A stretch of DNA of 10,653 nucleotides, taken from positions 1 through 10,653 of the forward strand of contig CAIPFS010000651.1 of NCBI GenBank assembly GCA_903864375.1. Direction: 5' to 3'. The notes beneath the pieces were generated by a model. The model searched no databases, was not told the origin of the DNA, and worked only from the letters and a program-made list of their open reading frames with translations. Below are positions 1-8,471 of the stretch, piece after piece. The position numbers and the translations under genes were made by a program. Each line of letters opens with the position of its first letter. Within the stretch, counting starts at the first letter, position 1. The stretch comes from an uncultured Verrucomicrobiota bacterium. GTDB taxonomy: Bacteria; Verrucomicrobiota; Verrucomicrobiia; Limisphaerales; UBA9464.

Positions 1-285
1 GACCCACGGGAACTGACCTTTGATTTCTCGGAACCGACACTATTGGAGGACCTTGAAACCGGACGCACCCTGCCGATCGATCCCGCGGCCCTGCGCGTTG
101 ATTACCTGAGCGCGCTGACCAGCCACAATCGGCAGTTGCAGTCCATTTGTGATCGACTCGGGGTGGGCTTTCGGCAGCTGCCGACTCATCAACCCCTGGA
201 ATTGGCCCTGACGGAATTCCTGGAACTGTGGTCGCGAACCGGTCGTCATCGGTCGCGGGTGACGTCATCCCCCGGACGCTCATGA
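1..285 (+). CDS. DUF58 domain-containing protein, C-terminal end (5' truncated by window)
   Basis: This frame is open from base 1 and ends at TGA 283-285, giving the last 94 residues of a protein whose start is outside the window. The opening residues DPRELTFDFSEPTLLEDLET, followed by a Leu/Pro-rich stretch, a DPAALRVDYL segment and a final helix with a Leu-rich ELALTEFLELW ending, match the C-terminal pattern of DUF58 proteins. In that family this part follows a VWA-like domain and is rich in the 'ED-x-E-x-G' type turn seen here. DUF58 proteins normally sit beside MoxR ATPases and VWA proteins and are thought to be cytoplasmic partners of MoxR. The stop overlaps the next start as ATGA. The VWA-like part and any metal-site residues cannot be examined here. 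The family call rests on this tail plus the strong context of the next gene. Confidence 0.85.
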   Translation, partial: DPRELTFDFSEPTLLEDLETGRTLPIDPAALRVDYLSALTSHNRQLQSICDRLGVGFRQLPTHQPLELALTEFLELWSRTGRHRSRVTSSPGRS

Positions 286-2369
286 GTTTTCTCACCCCAT
301 GGTTCCTGCTCGGTGGACTGGCCCTCAGCCTGCCCGTGGTCTTCCACCTCATCCGACAAACCACCCGCGAGCGAACGTTGTTCAGCACCCTCCGCTTTTT
401 ACGCCCCTCCCCGCCACGGCTGACCCAACGCAGCCGGCTGAACCATCTCCTGCTGCTTCTGTTGCGATGCCTCGCCCTCGCGCTTCTGGCCCTTGGTTTC
501 GCACGGCCGTTTCTCCCCGATTCCGCCCGTCAGAACCCTGCGGGAGGTATCCAACGCCTCGTGATTCTTGTGGATGACAGTGCCAGCATGCGGCGCGGAA
601 CCCTCTGGGCCGAAGCCATCCAGTCCGTCAAAACGGCTCTCGAACGGTCCGGAGCGAACGATGAGATTGCCGTCTACACCTTCGACCGTGAACTCCGCCC
701 CGTCGTCACCCACGCCGAATGGACTGGGCTCCCCGCCGATCAGCGCCGCCCCCTTGCCGTTTCCCGCCTGGATGCCCTCAAGCCGTCCTGGTCGGCGACC
801 CGGCTCGGACTCTGCCTCCAGCAGGCGGCAGAAATTCTGTCGGAAGCGGAACGCGACCGGGGAGGGCCCAGCCGCCGACGACTCGTTCTTGTGAGTGACC
901 AGCAGGAAGGGGCGCACGTTGACTCGCTCGCAGGCTATGAATGGCCGCCGGGCATCGAGTTGGAACTGGCTCCAGTTAGGGCCGGCTCCGGTAACAATGC
1001 CGGAGTGCAATGGATCAGCTCCCCGGACGTGGCTCCAGGGTCGGATCCTGCCGGTCATCAGGTGCGGGTCAGCAATGCCACCGACGCGAAGCGCGATCAC
1101 TTTCAGGTCGGTTGGACCTCCCTGGATTCAGAGGAATATATTGGAAAGCCGATCGATGTCGTCGTTCCGCCCGGTCAATCCCGCACCGTCACCCTGTCCC
1201 CACGACCATCCTCCCGTGCCGAGGTCGTCCGGTTGCAGGGGGACGACGATCCGTTCGACAACCGGATTTTTCTCGCGGCAGTCGTGAATCAACCCACCTC
1301 GGTGCTTTATTTCGGATCGGACCGTGCGACCGACGCCCGGCAATCGCTGTTCTTTCTGCGGAGCGCCCTCAACCGCGGTGTCCCTTCCCAGTCCGACCTT
1401 CGCGTCCTGGCTCCCACCGACACCCCCAACCCTGCCGATTTCTTGAATCTCGCCCTGATTGTGGTGACAGACCCGCTTCCCGATTCCACTGCGGCCCTAA
1501 TCCGGGCGAAGGTCGAACAGGGAGTCCCCCTGCTGTTCAGTCCCAAGACATCCGAGGGAGGATCGACCCTGTCTCAATTGACCGGAGTTCAGGGCCTGGT
1601 GTTGGAGGACGTTGTCCCGAAGGACTATGCCCTGCTGGGGGAGATGGATTTCCAACACCCGCTCCTGGCTCCGTTTTCCGATCCCAAATTTCACGACTTT
1701 TCGCGGATCCATTTTTGGAAATACCGGCGCATCAATCCCTCTCTAATTCCGGGGGTCAGGATTGTTGCCCGATTTGACACCGGAGATCCCGCCCTGCTGG
1801 AGATCCCGGTTCAACAGGGGCGCGTCATCGTGCTCACCTCCGGCTGGTCGTCGGTGGACAGTCAGCTGGCGCTTTCCACCAAATTTGTCCCGTGGATCGA
1901 CGGGATCCTCAACCCGGAAACCCTCCCTCCCGAAGCGGGCAACCACTGGAGCGTCGGAGATGCTGTCACCCTTATTCCGAACTCTGCCGAACGCAGGGTA
2001 CGGCTTCCCGATGGGAGTATTGTTCCGCTGGCCGCAACCGCCCGCCAATTCCAGAACACCTCCCTGCCCGGGATTTACCGGGTGGAGGGAGCAGGAACCA
2101 GCTCCTCCTGGGCGGTTAATCTGGACCCGACGGAATCACAAACGGCCCCCTTGCCCGCGGATGTCTGGACCCGTTTCGGCGCTCCCGTGGGCCAGGTTAC
2201 ACCGGCATCCACCGCCGCGGCTTCCACCGTGGCCGCAACGGAAACCGAGGGACGACAGAAACTCTGGCGCTGGTTCCTCGTCGCCACCTGGGTCATCCTC
2301 CTGGTGGAATCCCTCGTCACCCGGCTCACTCGTCACCGTCAGGCCATCCCAATCCCCTCCCTGGCATGA
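282..2369 (+). CDS. BatA-like membrane protein with VWA domain
   Basis: 695 residues. The start at ATG 282 gives the classic BatA N-terminus (MSFLTPWFLLGGLALSLPVV); an upstream in-frame start at 228 would add 18 residues that do not fit the family. Domains in order: membrane segment 5-24, Arg-rich loop 25-52, membrane segment 54-77, VWA domain about 92-235, a beta-rich segment about 245-335, a Rossmann/GATase-like segment about 338-440 (VLYFG at 341-345), a further beta-rich part, and a C-terminal membrane segment 661-680 with a basic tail. The VWA MIDAS looks intact: DDSAS at 98-102, T173 and D206, so metal-dependent ligand binding is plausible. The basic loop and basic tail predict that the VWA domain lies on the periplasmic side. 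Family members act with MoxR and DUF58 partners, but the ligand is unknown. The gene overlaps both neighbours by four bases. I see two cysteines, C63 in a membrane segment and C178 in the VWA domain. Confidence 0.9.
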   Translation: MSFLTPWFLLGGLALSLPVVFHLIRQTTRERTLFSTLRFLRPSPPRLTQRSRLNHLLLLLLRCLALALLALGFARPFLPDSARQNPAGGIQRLVILVDDSASMRRGTLWAEAIQSVKTALERSGANDEIAVYTFDRELRPVVTHAEWTGLPADQRRPLAVSRLDALKPSWSATRLGLCLQQAAEILSEAERDRGGPSRRRLVLVSDQQEGAHVDSLAGYEWPPGIELELAPVRAGSGNNAGVQWISSPDVAPGSDPAGHQVRVSNATDAKRDHFQVGWTSLDSEEYIGKPIDVVVPPGQSRTVTLSPRPSSRAEVVRLQGDDDPFDNRIFLAAVVNQPTSVLYFGSDRATDARQSLFFLRSALNRGVPSQSDLRVLAPTDTPNPADFLNLALIVVTDPLPDSTAALIRAKVEQGVPLLFSPKTSEGGSTLSQLTGVQGLVLEDVVPKDYALLGEMDFQHPLLAPFSDPKFHDFSRIHFWKYRRINPSLIPGVRIVARFDTGDPALLEIPVQQGRVIVLTSGWSSVDSQLALSTKFVPWIDGILNPETLPPEAGNHWSVGDAVTLIPNSAERRVRLPDGSIVPLAATARQFQNTSLPGIYRVEGAGTSSSWAVNLDPTESQTAPLPADVWTRFGAPVGQVTPASTAAASTVAATETEGRQKLWRWFLVATWVILLVESLVTRLTRHRQAIPIPSLA

Positions 2370-5300
2370 ACCGCAATGAATTTGACCACCGCCTCGCCCC
2401 CGTCCTGAAACGCCAGCGACAGAGGCGCGATTCCGGGTGGATGACCCTGAGTGGGTCGCTGGCCGCCGCGATCACCGCCCTGACCTTGGCGGTGCCCGCG
2501 GTCGCCCGATCGCCGCTGGTTCCTTGGGCCATCGGATTCGCAGTGGGCCAGGCAATCCTCTGTTTGCTGGTCCGAATCGCAATCTCCCTAAGGCCTTTTT
2601 CCGGGGGCGACCGCGCCGCCGCCATCCGAAAGGTTGAACAGACCTTCCCGGACTTGAATGGGCTCCTCATCACCGCTGATCAGATTCCTCGGAATGAGCC
2701 GACAACGTTCCTACAAGAGCGTGTGCTCCGAAAGGCGATGGAACATGCGGATGCACATGACTGGAGAGAGTCCTTCCCGCTCCGGCAATTGACTGCTCTT
2801 CGACTGGCACAGATTGCGAGTGTTGTCGTTGTGGTCGCTCTGACTGTCCCTTGGCTGCGATCAGGATCTGCAACTCGTCAGTCCTCGAGAACAGCCATCG
2901 AAAACGCGCCCCACCTCGAAGTCACTCCGGGAGACACCGAAATCGAACGGGGACAAAACCTCGTGGTCGCCGCGCGTTTTGGACAAAAAGCACCTTCCAA
3001 AGTCGAACTGGTCTGGAGCCAGCCCCATCAACCGGAACAGACCATTGGACTGATCCAGAGTCTTTCCGAGCCATTGTACGGCGGCGGAATTCCCGGGGTG
3101 ACCGACGATTTCGACTATCGCGTCATCGGTGCCGGACTGGAGTCGCGCCGCTTCCACGTGCATGTCTTTGAATTGCCCCGCCTCGAGCGGGCCGACGCCG
3201 TGATATCGCCTCCCCCTTACACAGGACAGAAGGAGCGTCGACTGGAGGACACCCGCCGGATTGCCTCACTGGAAGGAAGCCAGGTCCGGTTGACTCTCCA
3301 GCTGAATCATCCCGTCCGGTCCGCCCGTCTCATCTCGCGGACGAATTCCGTACCCGATTTGACGCTGTTAACGTTCACCAATCGTGCGCAGGCCGTGCTG
3401 GAGAATGATCGATTGCTGACCAGTGGGACGTACGATCTTCGGTTGGTCGACTTTGAAGGCCGCACCAATCGACCGTCGCCCCCCCTGGTCTTTGAAGCCC
3501 TACCCAACCGGCGACCTGAAATTCGGATGACCTCTCCCCGAGGTGACGCCCACCCCTCCGCGTTGGAGGAACTGGCATTCTCGGGAACCGTCTGGGACGA
3601 CGTGGGCGTCCTTGCGTATGGTCTTGGGCTATCACTGGTCGGAGAAGAAGTCCGATATCTGGAGTTGGGGCGGGATGTGGCCGGACAGACCCGACAGGAA
3701 TTCAAGCACACCCTGGAAATTGAAAGTCTCCACCTCAAGGCGGGACAACTGATCTCGTGGTTTGGCTGGGCGGATGACTTCGACCGGGATGGCCAGAAAC
3801 GTCGGACACGGACCGACCTTTACCTGGCCGAAATCCGTCCGTTCGACGAGATCTTTCGCGAGGGCAAGGCTCCCGATGCCTCGCAAAGCGATGGGAAATC
3901 GGGAAGTCAAAGCAGCCCCGCACAGAAACTGGCCGAATTGCAACGGCAGGTGTTGCTCGCCACCTGGAACCTCCAGAACCGGCTGGGCTCATCGTTGACG
4001 ACGGCACCGACCAATGATGTGACGACCCTCCGCGAGTCTCAGAAGGAAGCCTTGAAGCAGGCCACAGCAGTGGGACAGAAGGCAACCAGTCCGTCGGCCC
4101 AGAAACAGTGGCAGGCGGTGACCGATCCGATGCGGCAGGCCGTGGGTCATCTGGTGGAGGCCGCGAACAAAAATGATGCCCTCGCCCTGGCGATGACCTC
4201 GGAGCAATCCGCTTATCAGGCGCTTCTGTCCATGGCAGCGCGGGAGCATGAGGTGAGCCGCAACAAGCAGAAGGGGTCCGGCAAAAGCAATTCCAACTCC
4301 AACCAGCGCCAACTGGATCAACTCGACCTCACCGAAACCGACAGCAAGTATGAAAGCCAGAAGCAGGCGCAAGCCCTGGCCAACCCGCAACAGAAGGAAC
4401 AGTCACAAATCCTCGAGCGCCTCAAGGAACTGGCGCGCCGGCAGGAGGACGTCAACGAACGACTGAAAGAACTTCAAACCGCACTGGCCGCTGCAAAGAC
4501 CGAACCCGAGCGGAACGAAATCCAGCGGGAACTCAAACATCTTGAGGAGAACGAGCGTCAACTCGTTGCCGACGCGGACGAATTGGCGAGGCAAATGGAA
4601 AGACCTGAAAATCAGTCGTCGATGAGCGAGGAGCGGCAGCGATTGGATGAGACGCGCTCCGACATGCAACGGGCGGCGGAACAGGCTCGGAAGGGGTCCA
4701 CCGCGCAGGCGATTGCTTCGGGCACCCGGGCTCAACAACGGTTGGAAGAGCAGCGGGAATCCCTCCGACGACGTGCGGCAAGCCAGGTGGGAGAGGAGCT
4801 CAAGAACCTGAGATCTGAATCCCGGCAATTGGTTCAACGGCAGACCGAGTTGGAGAAAAAACTGGGGGATGCCGCATCCAATGCGGGGCATTCGCTGGAT
4901 TCCTCCGAACTTCACCGAGCGCTGGTCGACGATCTGGCCCGACAACGGGAGAAGCTCACAAAACTGGTCGAGGATGCCCGCCAGGTGGCGCAGATTGCCG
5001 AGGTATCAGAACCACGAGCCAGCCAGAAACTGGAGGACTCTCTCCGGCACTTCGGCCAGAATGACACCGATACGGTCAAGCAATTCCGCCAATCCTTGCT
5101 CCAGGAGCGGAAGCTGACCCGGAGTCTGGACCAGAAGCTGGAACAACTTCAGAACGACGGCGAGGCCAGGTCTCTCGGCCTGACCACTGAACTGGCGCGG
5201 CAGGGCCTTCTCCCGGAGGCTGCCCGTGCGGGAGCGTCCGCCCAGTCGGAATTGAACCGTCTCGGTCAGGGTATTGAACAGGCAGCCGCCAGCGCGGTCG

Positions 5301-6100
5301 GAGACGATACGGAGGCCCTCCGGCAGGCAGCCGCCGCACTGGACCGGATCACCCAGGCCCTGCAATCGGAACGCCGGGCAGCCGTTGGGGCATCGACCTC
5401 CGAACCGAACGAGTCCAGGAAAGGCTCACCGTCACCCGCGACCAGAGCTTCAGACAACTCCAAATCCGGGTCAGTCTCATCAACGGACGGAGCGACTCCT
5501 CCGGGTGATGCAACACCGTCCGGCAGTGCCCCCGGTTCACCCCAATCCCCCGGGCCAAAGGGGGCTTCTCCGTCGGGTTCACGCGAGGGTGTCGCTGGCA
5601 GTTCGTCCACGCCCGGAAACCCGTCGCGTCAAGGTGCCGCCGGTTCGAACCCCTCCCGGACCGGACGAAGCGACGGAGGTGGGAGCACCGGGGCGGGCAA
5701 TCCCGTCGATACAGGGTACGGAAATTCAGGTTCCGACAGGGGAATCACCGCCCCGGAAGGCAGTCCGATCACGGGAGGAAATTTCACGCCCTGGGCCAAC
5801 ACCCTCCGGGATGTCGAGGAACTGGTGGATGCCCCCGACCTTCGCAACGCGGTCGCCTCGGCCCGGGAAAAGGCGCGCCAGATGCGGATTGATTTCAAAA
5901 ACAACCGCCAGAAACCGGACTGGTTGAAGGTCAACAGCCAGATCGTCCAACCGCTGGTCGAGGTGAGAAATCGACTCGCGGAGGAACTGGCCCGACGCGG
6001 ATCACAAGACGCTCTCGTGCCACTGGATCGCGATCCCGTCCCGGCACGTTATGCCGAGCGTCTCCAGAAGTACTACCAGGAGTTGGGCAAGGACCACTGA
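2366..6100 (+). CDS. Giant DUF4175-like membrane-anchored coiled-coil protein
   Basis: 1244 residues. The start at ATG 2366 forms ATGA with the previous stop and precedes a strongly basic N-terminus (KRQRQRR at 15-21). Membrane segments lie at about 31-48, 51-74 and 145-163. A cytoplasmic helical stretch falls at about 80-140. Beta-rich, probably Ig-like repeats occupy about 180-490 and include a PPPYTG motif at 282-287, a feature of DUF4175-type proteins. A Gln/Glu/Arg-rich, mostly helical and coiled-coil region covers about 515-1005, then a Ser/Gly/Pro linker 1006-1137. The tail 1138-1244 is compact and looks conserved (TPWANTLRDVEELVDAPDLR, then LVPLDRDPVPARYAERLQKY). The three-segment topology puts everything after residue 165 in the periplasm. 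A scaffold or spanning role is inferred; no enzymatic motif is visible. I see a single Cys, C66, inside the membrane. The DUF4175 assignment is by recollection of the family pattern and is less certain than the gene itself. Confidence 0.87.
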   Translation: MNRNEFDHRLAPVLKRQRQRRDSGWMTLSGSLAAAITALTLAVPAVARSPLVPWAIGFAVGQAILCLLVRIAISLRPFSGGDRAAAIRKVEQTFPDLNGLLITADQIPRNEPTTFLQERVLRKAMEHADAHDWRESFPLRQLTALRLAQIASVVVVVALTVPWLRSGSATRQSSRTAIENAPHLEVTPGDTEIERGQNLVVAARFGQKAPSKVELVWSQPHQPEQTIGLIQSLSEPLYGGGIPGVTDDFDYRVIGAGLESRRFHVHVFELPRLERADAVISPPPYTGQKERRLEDTRRIASLEGSQVRLTLQLNHPVRSARLISRTNSVPDLTLLTFTNRAQAVLENDRLLTSGTYDLRLVDFEGRTNRPSPPLVFEALPNRRPEIRMTSPRGDAHPSALEELAFSGTVWDDVGVLAYGLGLSLVGEEVRYLELGRDVAGQTRQEFKHTLEIESLHLKAGQLISWFGWADDFDRDGQKRRTRTDLYLAEIRPFDEIFREGKAPDASQSDGKSGSQSSPAQKLAELQRQVLLATWNLQNRLGSSLTTAPTNDVTTLRESQKEALKQATAVGQKATSPSAQKQWQAVTDPMRQAVGHLVEAANKNDALALAMTSEQSAYQALLSMAAREHEVSRNKQKGSGKSNSNSNQRQLDQLDLTETDSKYESQKQAQALANPQQKEQSQILERLKELARRQEDVNERLKELQTALAAAKTEPERNEIQRELKHLEENERQLVADADELARQMERPENQSSMSEERQRLDETRSDMQRAAEQARKGSTAQAIASGTRAQQRLEEQRESLRRRAASQVGEELKNLRSESRQLVQRQTELEKKLGDAASNAGHSLDSSELHRALVDDLARQREKLTKLVEDARQVAQIAEVSEPRASQKLEDSLRHFGQNDTDTVKQFRQSLLQERKLTRSLDQKLEQLQNDGEARSLGLTTELARQGLLPEAARAGASAQSELNRLGQGIEQAAASAVGDDTEALRQAAAALDRITQALQSERRAAVGASTSEPNESRKGSPSPATRASDNSKSGSVSSTDGATPPGDATPSGSAPGSPQSPGPKGASPSGSREGVAGSSSTPGNPSRQGAAGSNPSRTGRSDGGGSTGAGNPVDTGYGNSGSDRGITAPEGSPITGGNFTPWANTLRDVEELVDAPDLRNAVASAREKARQMRIDFKNNRQKPDWLKVNSQIVQPLVEVRNRLAEELARRGSQDALVPLDRDPVPARYAERLQKYYQELGKDH
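5381..5779 (+). other. Low-complexity Ser/Gly/Pro-rich linker inside the DUF4175-like protein
   Basis: Codons 1006-1138 of the giant protein are dominated by Ser, Gly, Pro, Ala and Thr with scattered Arg and Asp, and lack hydrophobic clusters. This should be disordered. It separates the coiled-coil region from the compact C-terminal domain, and would let that domain move freely. The DNA is not a clean tandem repeat; the bias is at the amino-acid level. Confidence 0.85.
6089..6093 (+). promoter_or_regulatory. Ribosome binding site that supports the start at 6105
   Basis: AAGGA lies 11 bases before ATG 6105, inside the end of the preceding gene. It supports 6105 over an in-frame ATG at 6051, which would add 18 polar residues in front of a family-typical membrane N-terminus. 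The spacing is slightly long, and coupling from the upstream stop at 6098-6100 may help. Confidence 0.5.
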
Positions 6101-6104
6101 CCGG

Positions 6105-8471
6105 ATGTTGCCCTCAAACCTGATCTACACCACCGGTTGGTGGCTGCCGACGCTGGGACTCGTCGTCGCGGCGGTCCTGCTGTTGACGTGGAGTTACGGA
6201 CGCCTGACCGGAGGAATCTGGGTGCGCGTCGCGTTCGGTCTTCGTCTGGCGGCCCTTCTCGCACTGGCCTTCTGCCTGTTGGACCCGTTGTGGACCGAAT
6301 CCCGGGCACGTCCCGGTGCCAATCTGATCGCCCTCCTGGCCGACACCAGCGAGGGCATGAACATTCATGACCCCGGTGCAACACAAAGCCGCGGTGAAGC
6401 CCTCCGGCAGTTGGTGGCAGCCCCGGATACCGGATGGCAGAAACGCTTGTCTCAAACCTTCGAAGTCCGGCGTTACCGGTTTGATTCCCGGCTTGAAACT
6501 GCCCCGTCACCCGCCCAACTGACCTTTGAGGGGCGTTCTTCCAATCTGGGGAATGCCCTGCGTCAACTGGCGGCCCGATTCAAGTCCCGTCCCCTCGCGG
6601 GCGTCGTCCTTCTGACCGATGGGAATGCGACCGACCTCGCCGAAAGCATGATCCCCGGCCTGACCGGCCTTCCTCCGATTTATCCGGTGGTGATGGGCAG
6701 TGAGAAACCTCCACGCGATGTCGCCATTCAGGAGGCGAACGCCAGTCTGGGCGCGTTTGAGGATGCGCCCGTCGTTGTGCGCTCCCAACTTTCGTCGGCT
6801 GGCTTTGCTGGTCGAACCATCGTCGCCCGGGTGCGCGACCAGGCCGGTCGGGAAATCCTTCATCAGGAACAAACGGCAACGTCCGATCCGGCGGCATTGA
6901 ATTTTCGATTTCAGTGGAAACCAGAGCAACCCGGACTTTCATTTTATGAACTGGAGGCATCCCTTCAGGGCGCAGCCACCGGTGGAAAGGCTCTGGAGGA
7001 GGCCACCCTGGCCAACAATCGTCGCATCCTGGTGATTGACCGGGATGAGTCCCGGCACCGCATTCTCTACGTGGCCGGACGCCCGGGATGGGAGTACAAA
7101 TTCCTGAACCGGGCAATCGAAAGTGACCATTCATTGGACCTGGTGGCACTGATTCGCATCGCCCGACGCGAGGCACGGTTTGATTTCCGCGGGCGCGCAG
7201 GCGAAAGCAGCAATCCCCTGTTTCGAGGGTCGGCCAATGCCGGAGCTGAGGAGCTCGAGCGTTATGATCAACCGGTGCTCAAGCGCCTGAACACGCGGGA
7301 TGAATTGGAACTCGCCGCCGGATTCCCCACCTCACCTGAAGAGCTTTTTTCCTATCAGGGATTGATTCTGGACAATGTGGAGGCTGGCTTTTTCACAGCC
7401 GACCAGGCCTCGCTGATCCAACGGTTTGTTTCAGAACGAGGAGGGGCCTTTCTGATGCTTGGCGGCATGGAGAGTTTCCGCGAAGGCCAGTACGCCCGGA
7501 CCCCCGTCGGTGAAATGCTTCCCGTCTATCTGGACCGTCCCGAGGCTCCGCCAACGCAGGGGATGCTTCAATTTGAACTGACACGCGAGGGATTGCTTCA
7601 AGAATGGGCACGATTGCGCCCCACCGAGGCGGAGGAAAAGGAACGCATCGCTGGCATGCCGTCCTTCCAGGTGCTGAATGCCGTGGGAGAGGCCAAGCCG
7701 GGCGCCAGTATTCTGGCCTCCGTCGGGACTCCCGGCGGACACTCTTATCCCGCCCTGATCGCCCAGCGGTTCGGCAAGGGTCGATCCGCCGCCCTGACCA
7801 TTGGAGATGTCTGGCGGTGGGGCATGCAGAGCACCTCCGCCCGCGAGGACATGGAAAAATCCTGGCGCCAGTTTCTCCGATGGCTTGTGACCGATGTTCC
7901 CCGACCGGTGGAACTGGTTCTGGAACCGGAAACCGAGTCTTCGCCGGGCACCGTTCGCCTCGAGGTTCGTGCACGGGATCTGCAATTTCACCCCCTCGAC
8001 AACGCCCGGGTGACCCTGGATATCCAACCCATCCTTCTTAAAACCGGCGAATCGGGACCCACCAATGCCGTTCTCATTCAGGCCGAGGCCTCGACAACCA
8101 CGCCCGGACTTTACCAGGCCACCTTTGCACCGCGACTCGCCGCTGGATACCGGGCGCGGGCGGTGGTGACCCGGTCCGATGGGGCCGAAGTGGGTCGGGC
8201 CCAGGTTGGATGGAGTCACGATCCGGCTGCCGATGAATTCAAATCCCTGGTTCCCAATCGTCACCTGCTGGAACAACTCGCTGCACACACCGGTGGACGG
8301 GTGATCTCCGCCGGCGAGTTGGAATCCTTCGCCAGGTCGCTGCCCCAACATGCCGCACCGGTCATGGAAAGCCAGGCACGTCCCATCTGGCATTCCCCAC
8401 TGCTTTTCGCCCTGGCACTGGCCTGTCTCATCGGGGAATGGGGTATTCGTCGAACGAAAGGTCTCCCATGA
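6105..8471 (+). CDS. Membrane protein with degenerate VWA domain and glutamine amidotransferase-like domain
   Basis: 788 residues from ATG 6105. Membrane segments lie at 11-30 and 42-61, a VWA-like domain at about 73-200, a beta-sandwich segment at about 205-300, a class I GATase-like fold at about 318-478, a beta-rich part, and a C-terminal membrane segment at about 764-780 with a basic RRTKG tail. The VWA region keeps D80, S82, the SSN region at 145-147 and TDG at 171-173, but the third MIDAS position is G84 instead of Ser (DTSEG). The GATase-like part shows GRPGWEY at 325-331 and GGMESF at 453-458, with no Cys at a nucleophile position; the only cysteines, C57 and C774, are in membrane segments. 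It is therefore probably a binding rather than a hydrolytic domain. Topology resembles the BatA-like gene, with domains facing the periplasm. Such VWA/GATase-like proteins commonly accompany MoxR/DUF58/BatA clusters in PVC bacteria; their role is not known to me. Confidence 0.9.
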   Translation: MLPSNLIYTTGWWLPTLGLVVAAVLLLTWSYGRLTGGIWVRVAFGLRLAALLALAFCLLDPLWTESRARPGANLIALLADTSEGMNIHDPGATQSRGEALRQLVAAPDTGWQKRLSQTFEVRRYRFDSRLETAPSPAQLTFEGRSSNLGNALRQLAARFKSRPLAGVVLLTDGNATDLAESMIPGLTGLPPIYPVVMGSEKPPRDVAIQEANASLGAFEDAPVVVRSQLSSAGFAGRTIVARVRDQAGREILHQEQTATSDPAALNFRFQWKPEQPGLSFYELEASLQGAATGGKALEEATLANNRRILVIDRDESRHRILYVAGRPGWEYKFLNRAIESDHSLDLVALIRIARREARFDFRGRAGESSNPLFRGSANAGAEELERYDQPVLKRLNTRDELELAAGFPTSPEELFSYQGLILDNVEAGFFTADQASLIQRFVSERGGAFLMLGGMESFREGQYARTPVGEMLPVYLDRPEAPPTQGMLQFELTREGLLQEWARLRPTEAEEKERIAGMPSFQVLNAVGEAKPGASILASVGTPGGHSYPALIAQRFGKGRSAALTIGDVWRWGMQSTSAREDMEKSWRQFLRWLVTDVPRPVELVLEPETESSPGTVRLEVRARDLQFHPLDNARVTLDIQPILLKTGESGPTNAVLIQAEASTTTPGLYQATFAPRLAAGYRARAVVTRSDGAEVGRAQVGWSHDPAADEFKSLVPNRHLLEQLAAHTGGRVISAGELESFARSLPQHAAPVMESQARPIWHSPLLFALALACLIGEWGIRRTKGLP
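8457..8461 (+). promoter_or_regulatory. Ribosome binding site that supports the start at 8468
   Basis: AAAGG sits 6 bases before ATG 8468, within the last codons of the preceding gene. It favours 8468 over an in-frame upstream ATG at 8438. The 8468 start also gives a standard basic signal-peptide N-terminus and an ATGA overlap. Confidence 0.5.

Noticed and set aside
399..1100. 233-codon open frame on the minus strand
   Set aside because: It is opposite the VWA domain of the BatA-like gene and encodes a Gly/Arg/Pro-rich sequence typical of GC-driven shadow frames.
2690..2900. Stretch with somewhat lower GC and different codon choice inside the giant gene
   Set aside because: The frame continues unbroken, and the third membrane segment lies here, which by itself shifts codon use. 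No boundaries of an insertion are visible.
5274..5927. 217-codon open frame on the plus strand in another frame
   Set aside because: It overlaps the low-complexity linker and conserved tail of the giant protein; its Pro/Arg-rich content is a frame-shifted reading of that region.
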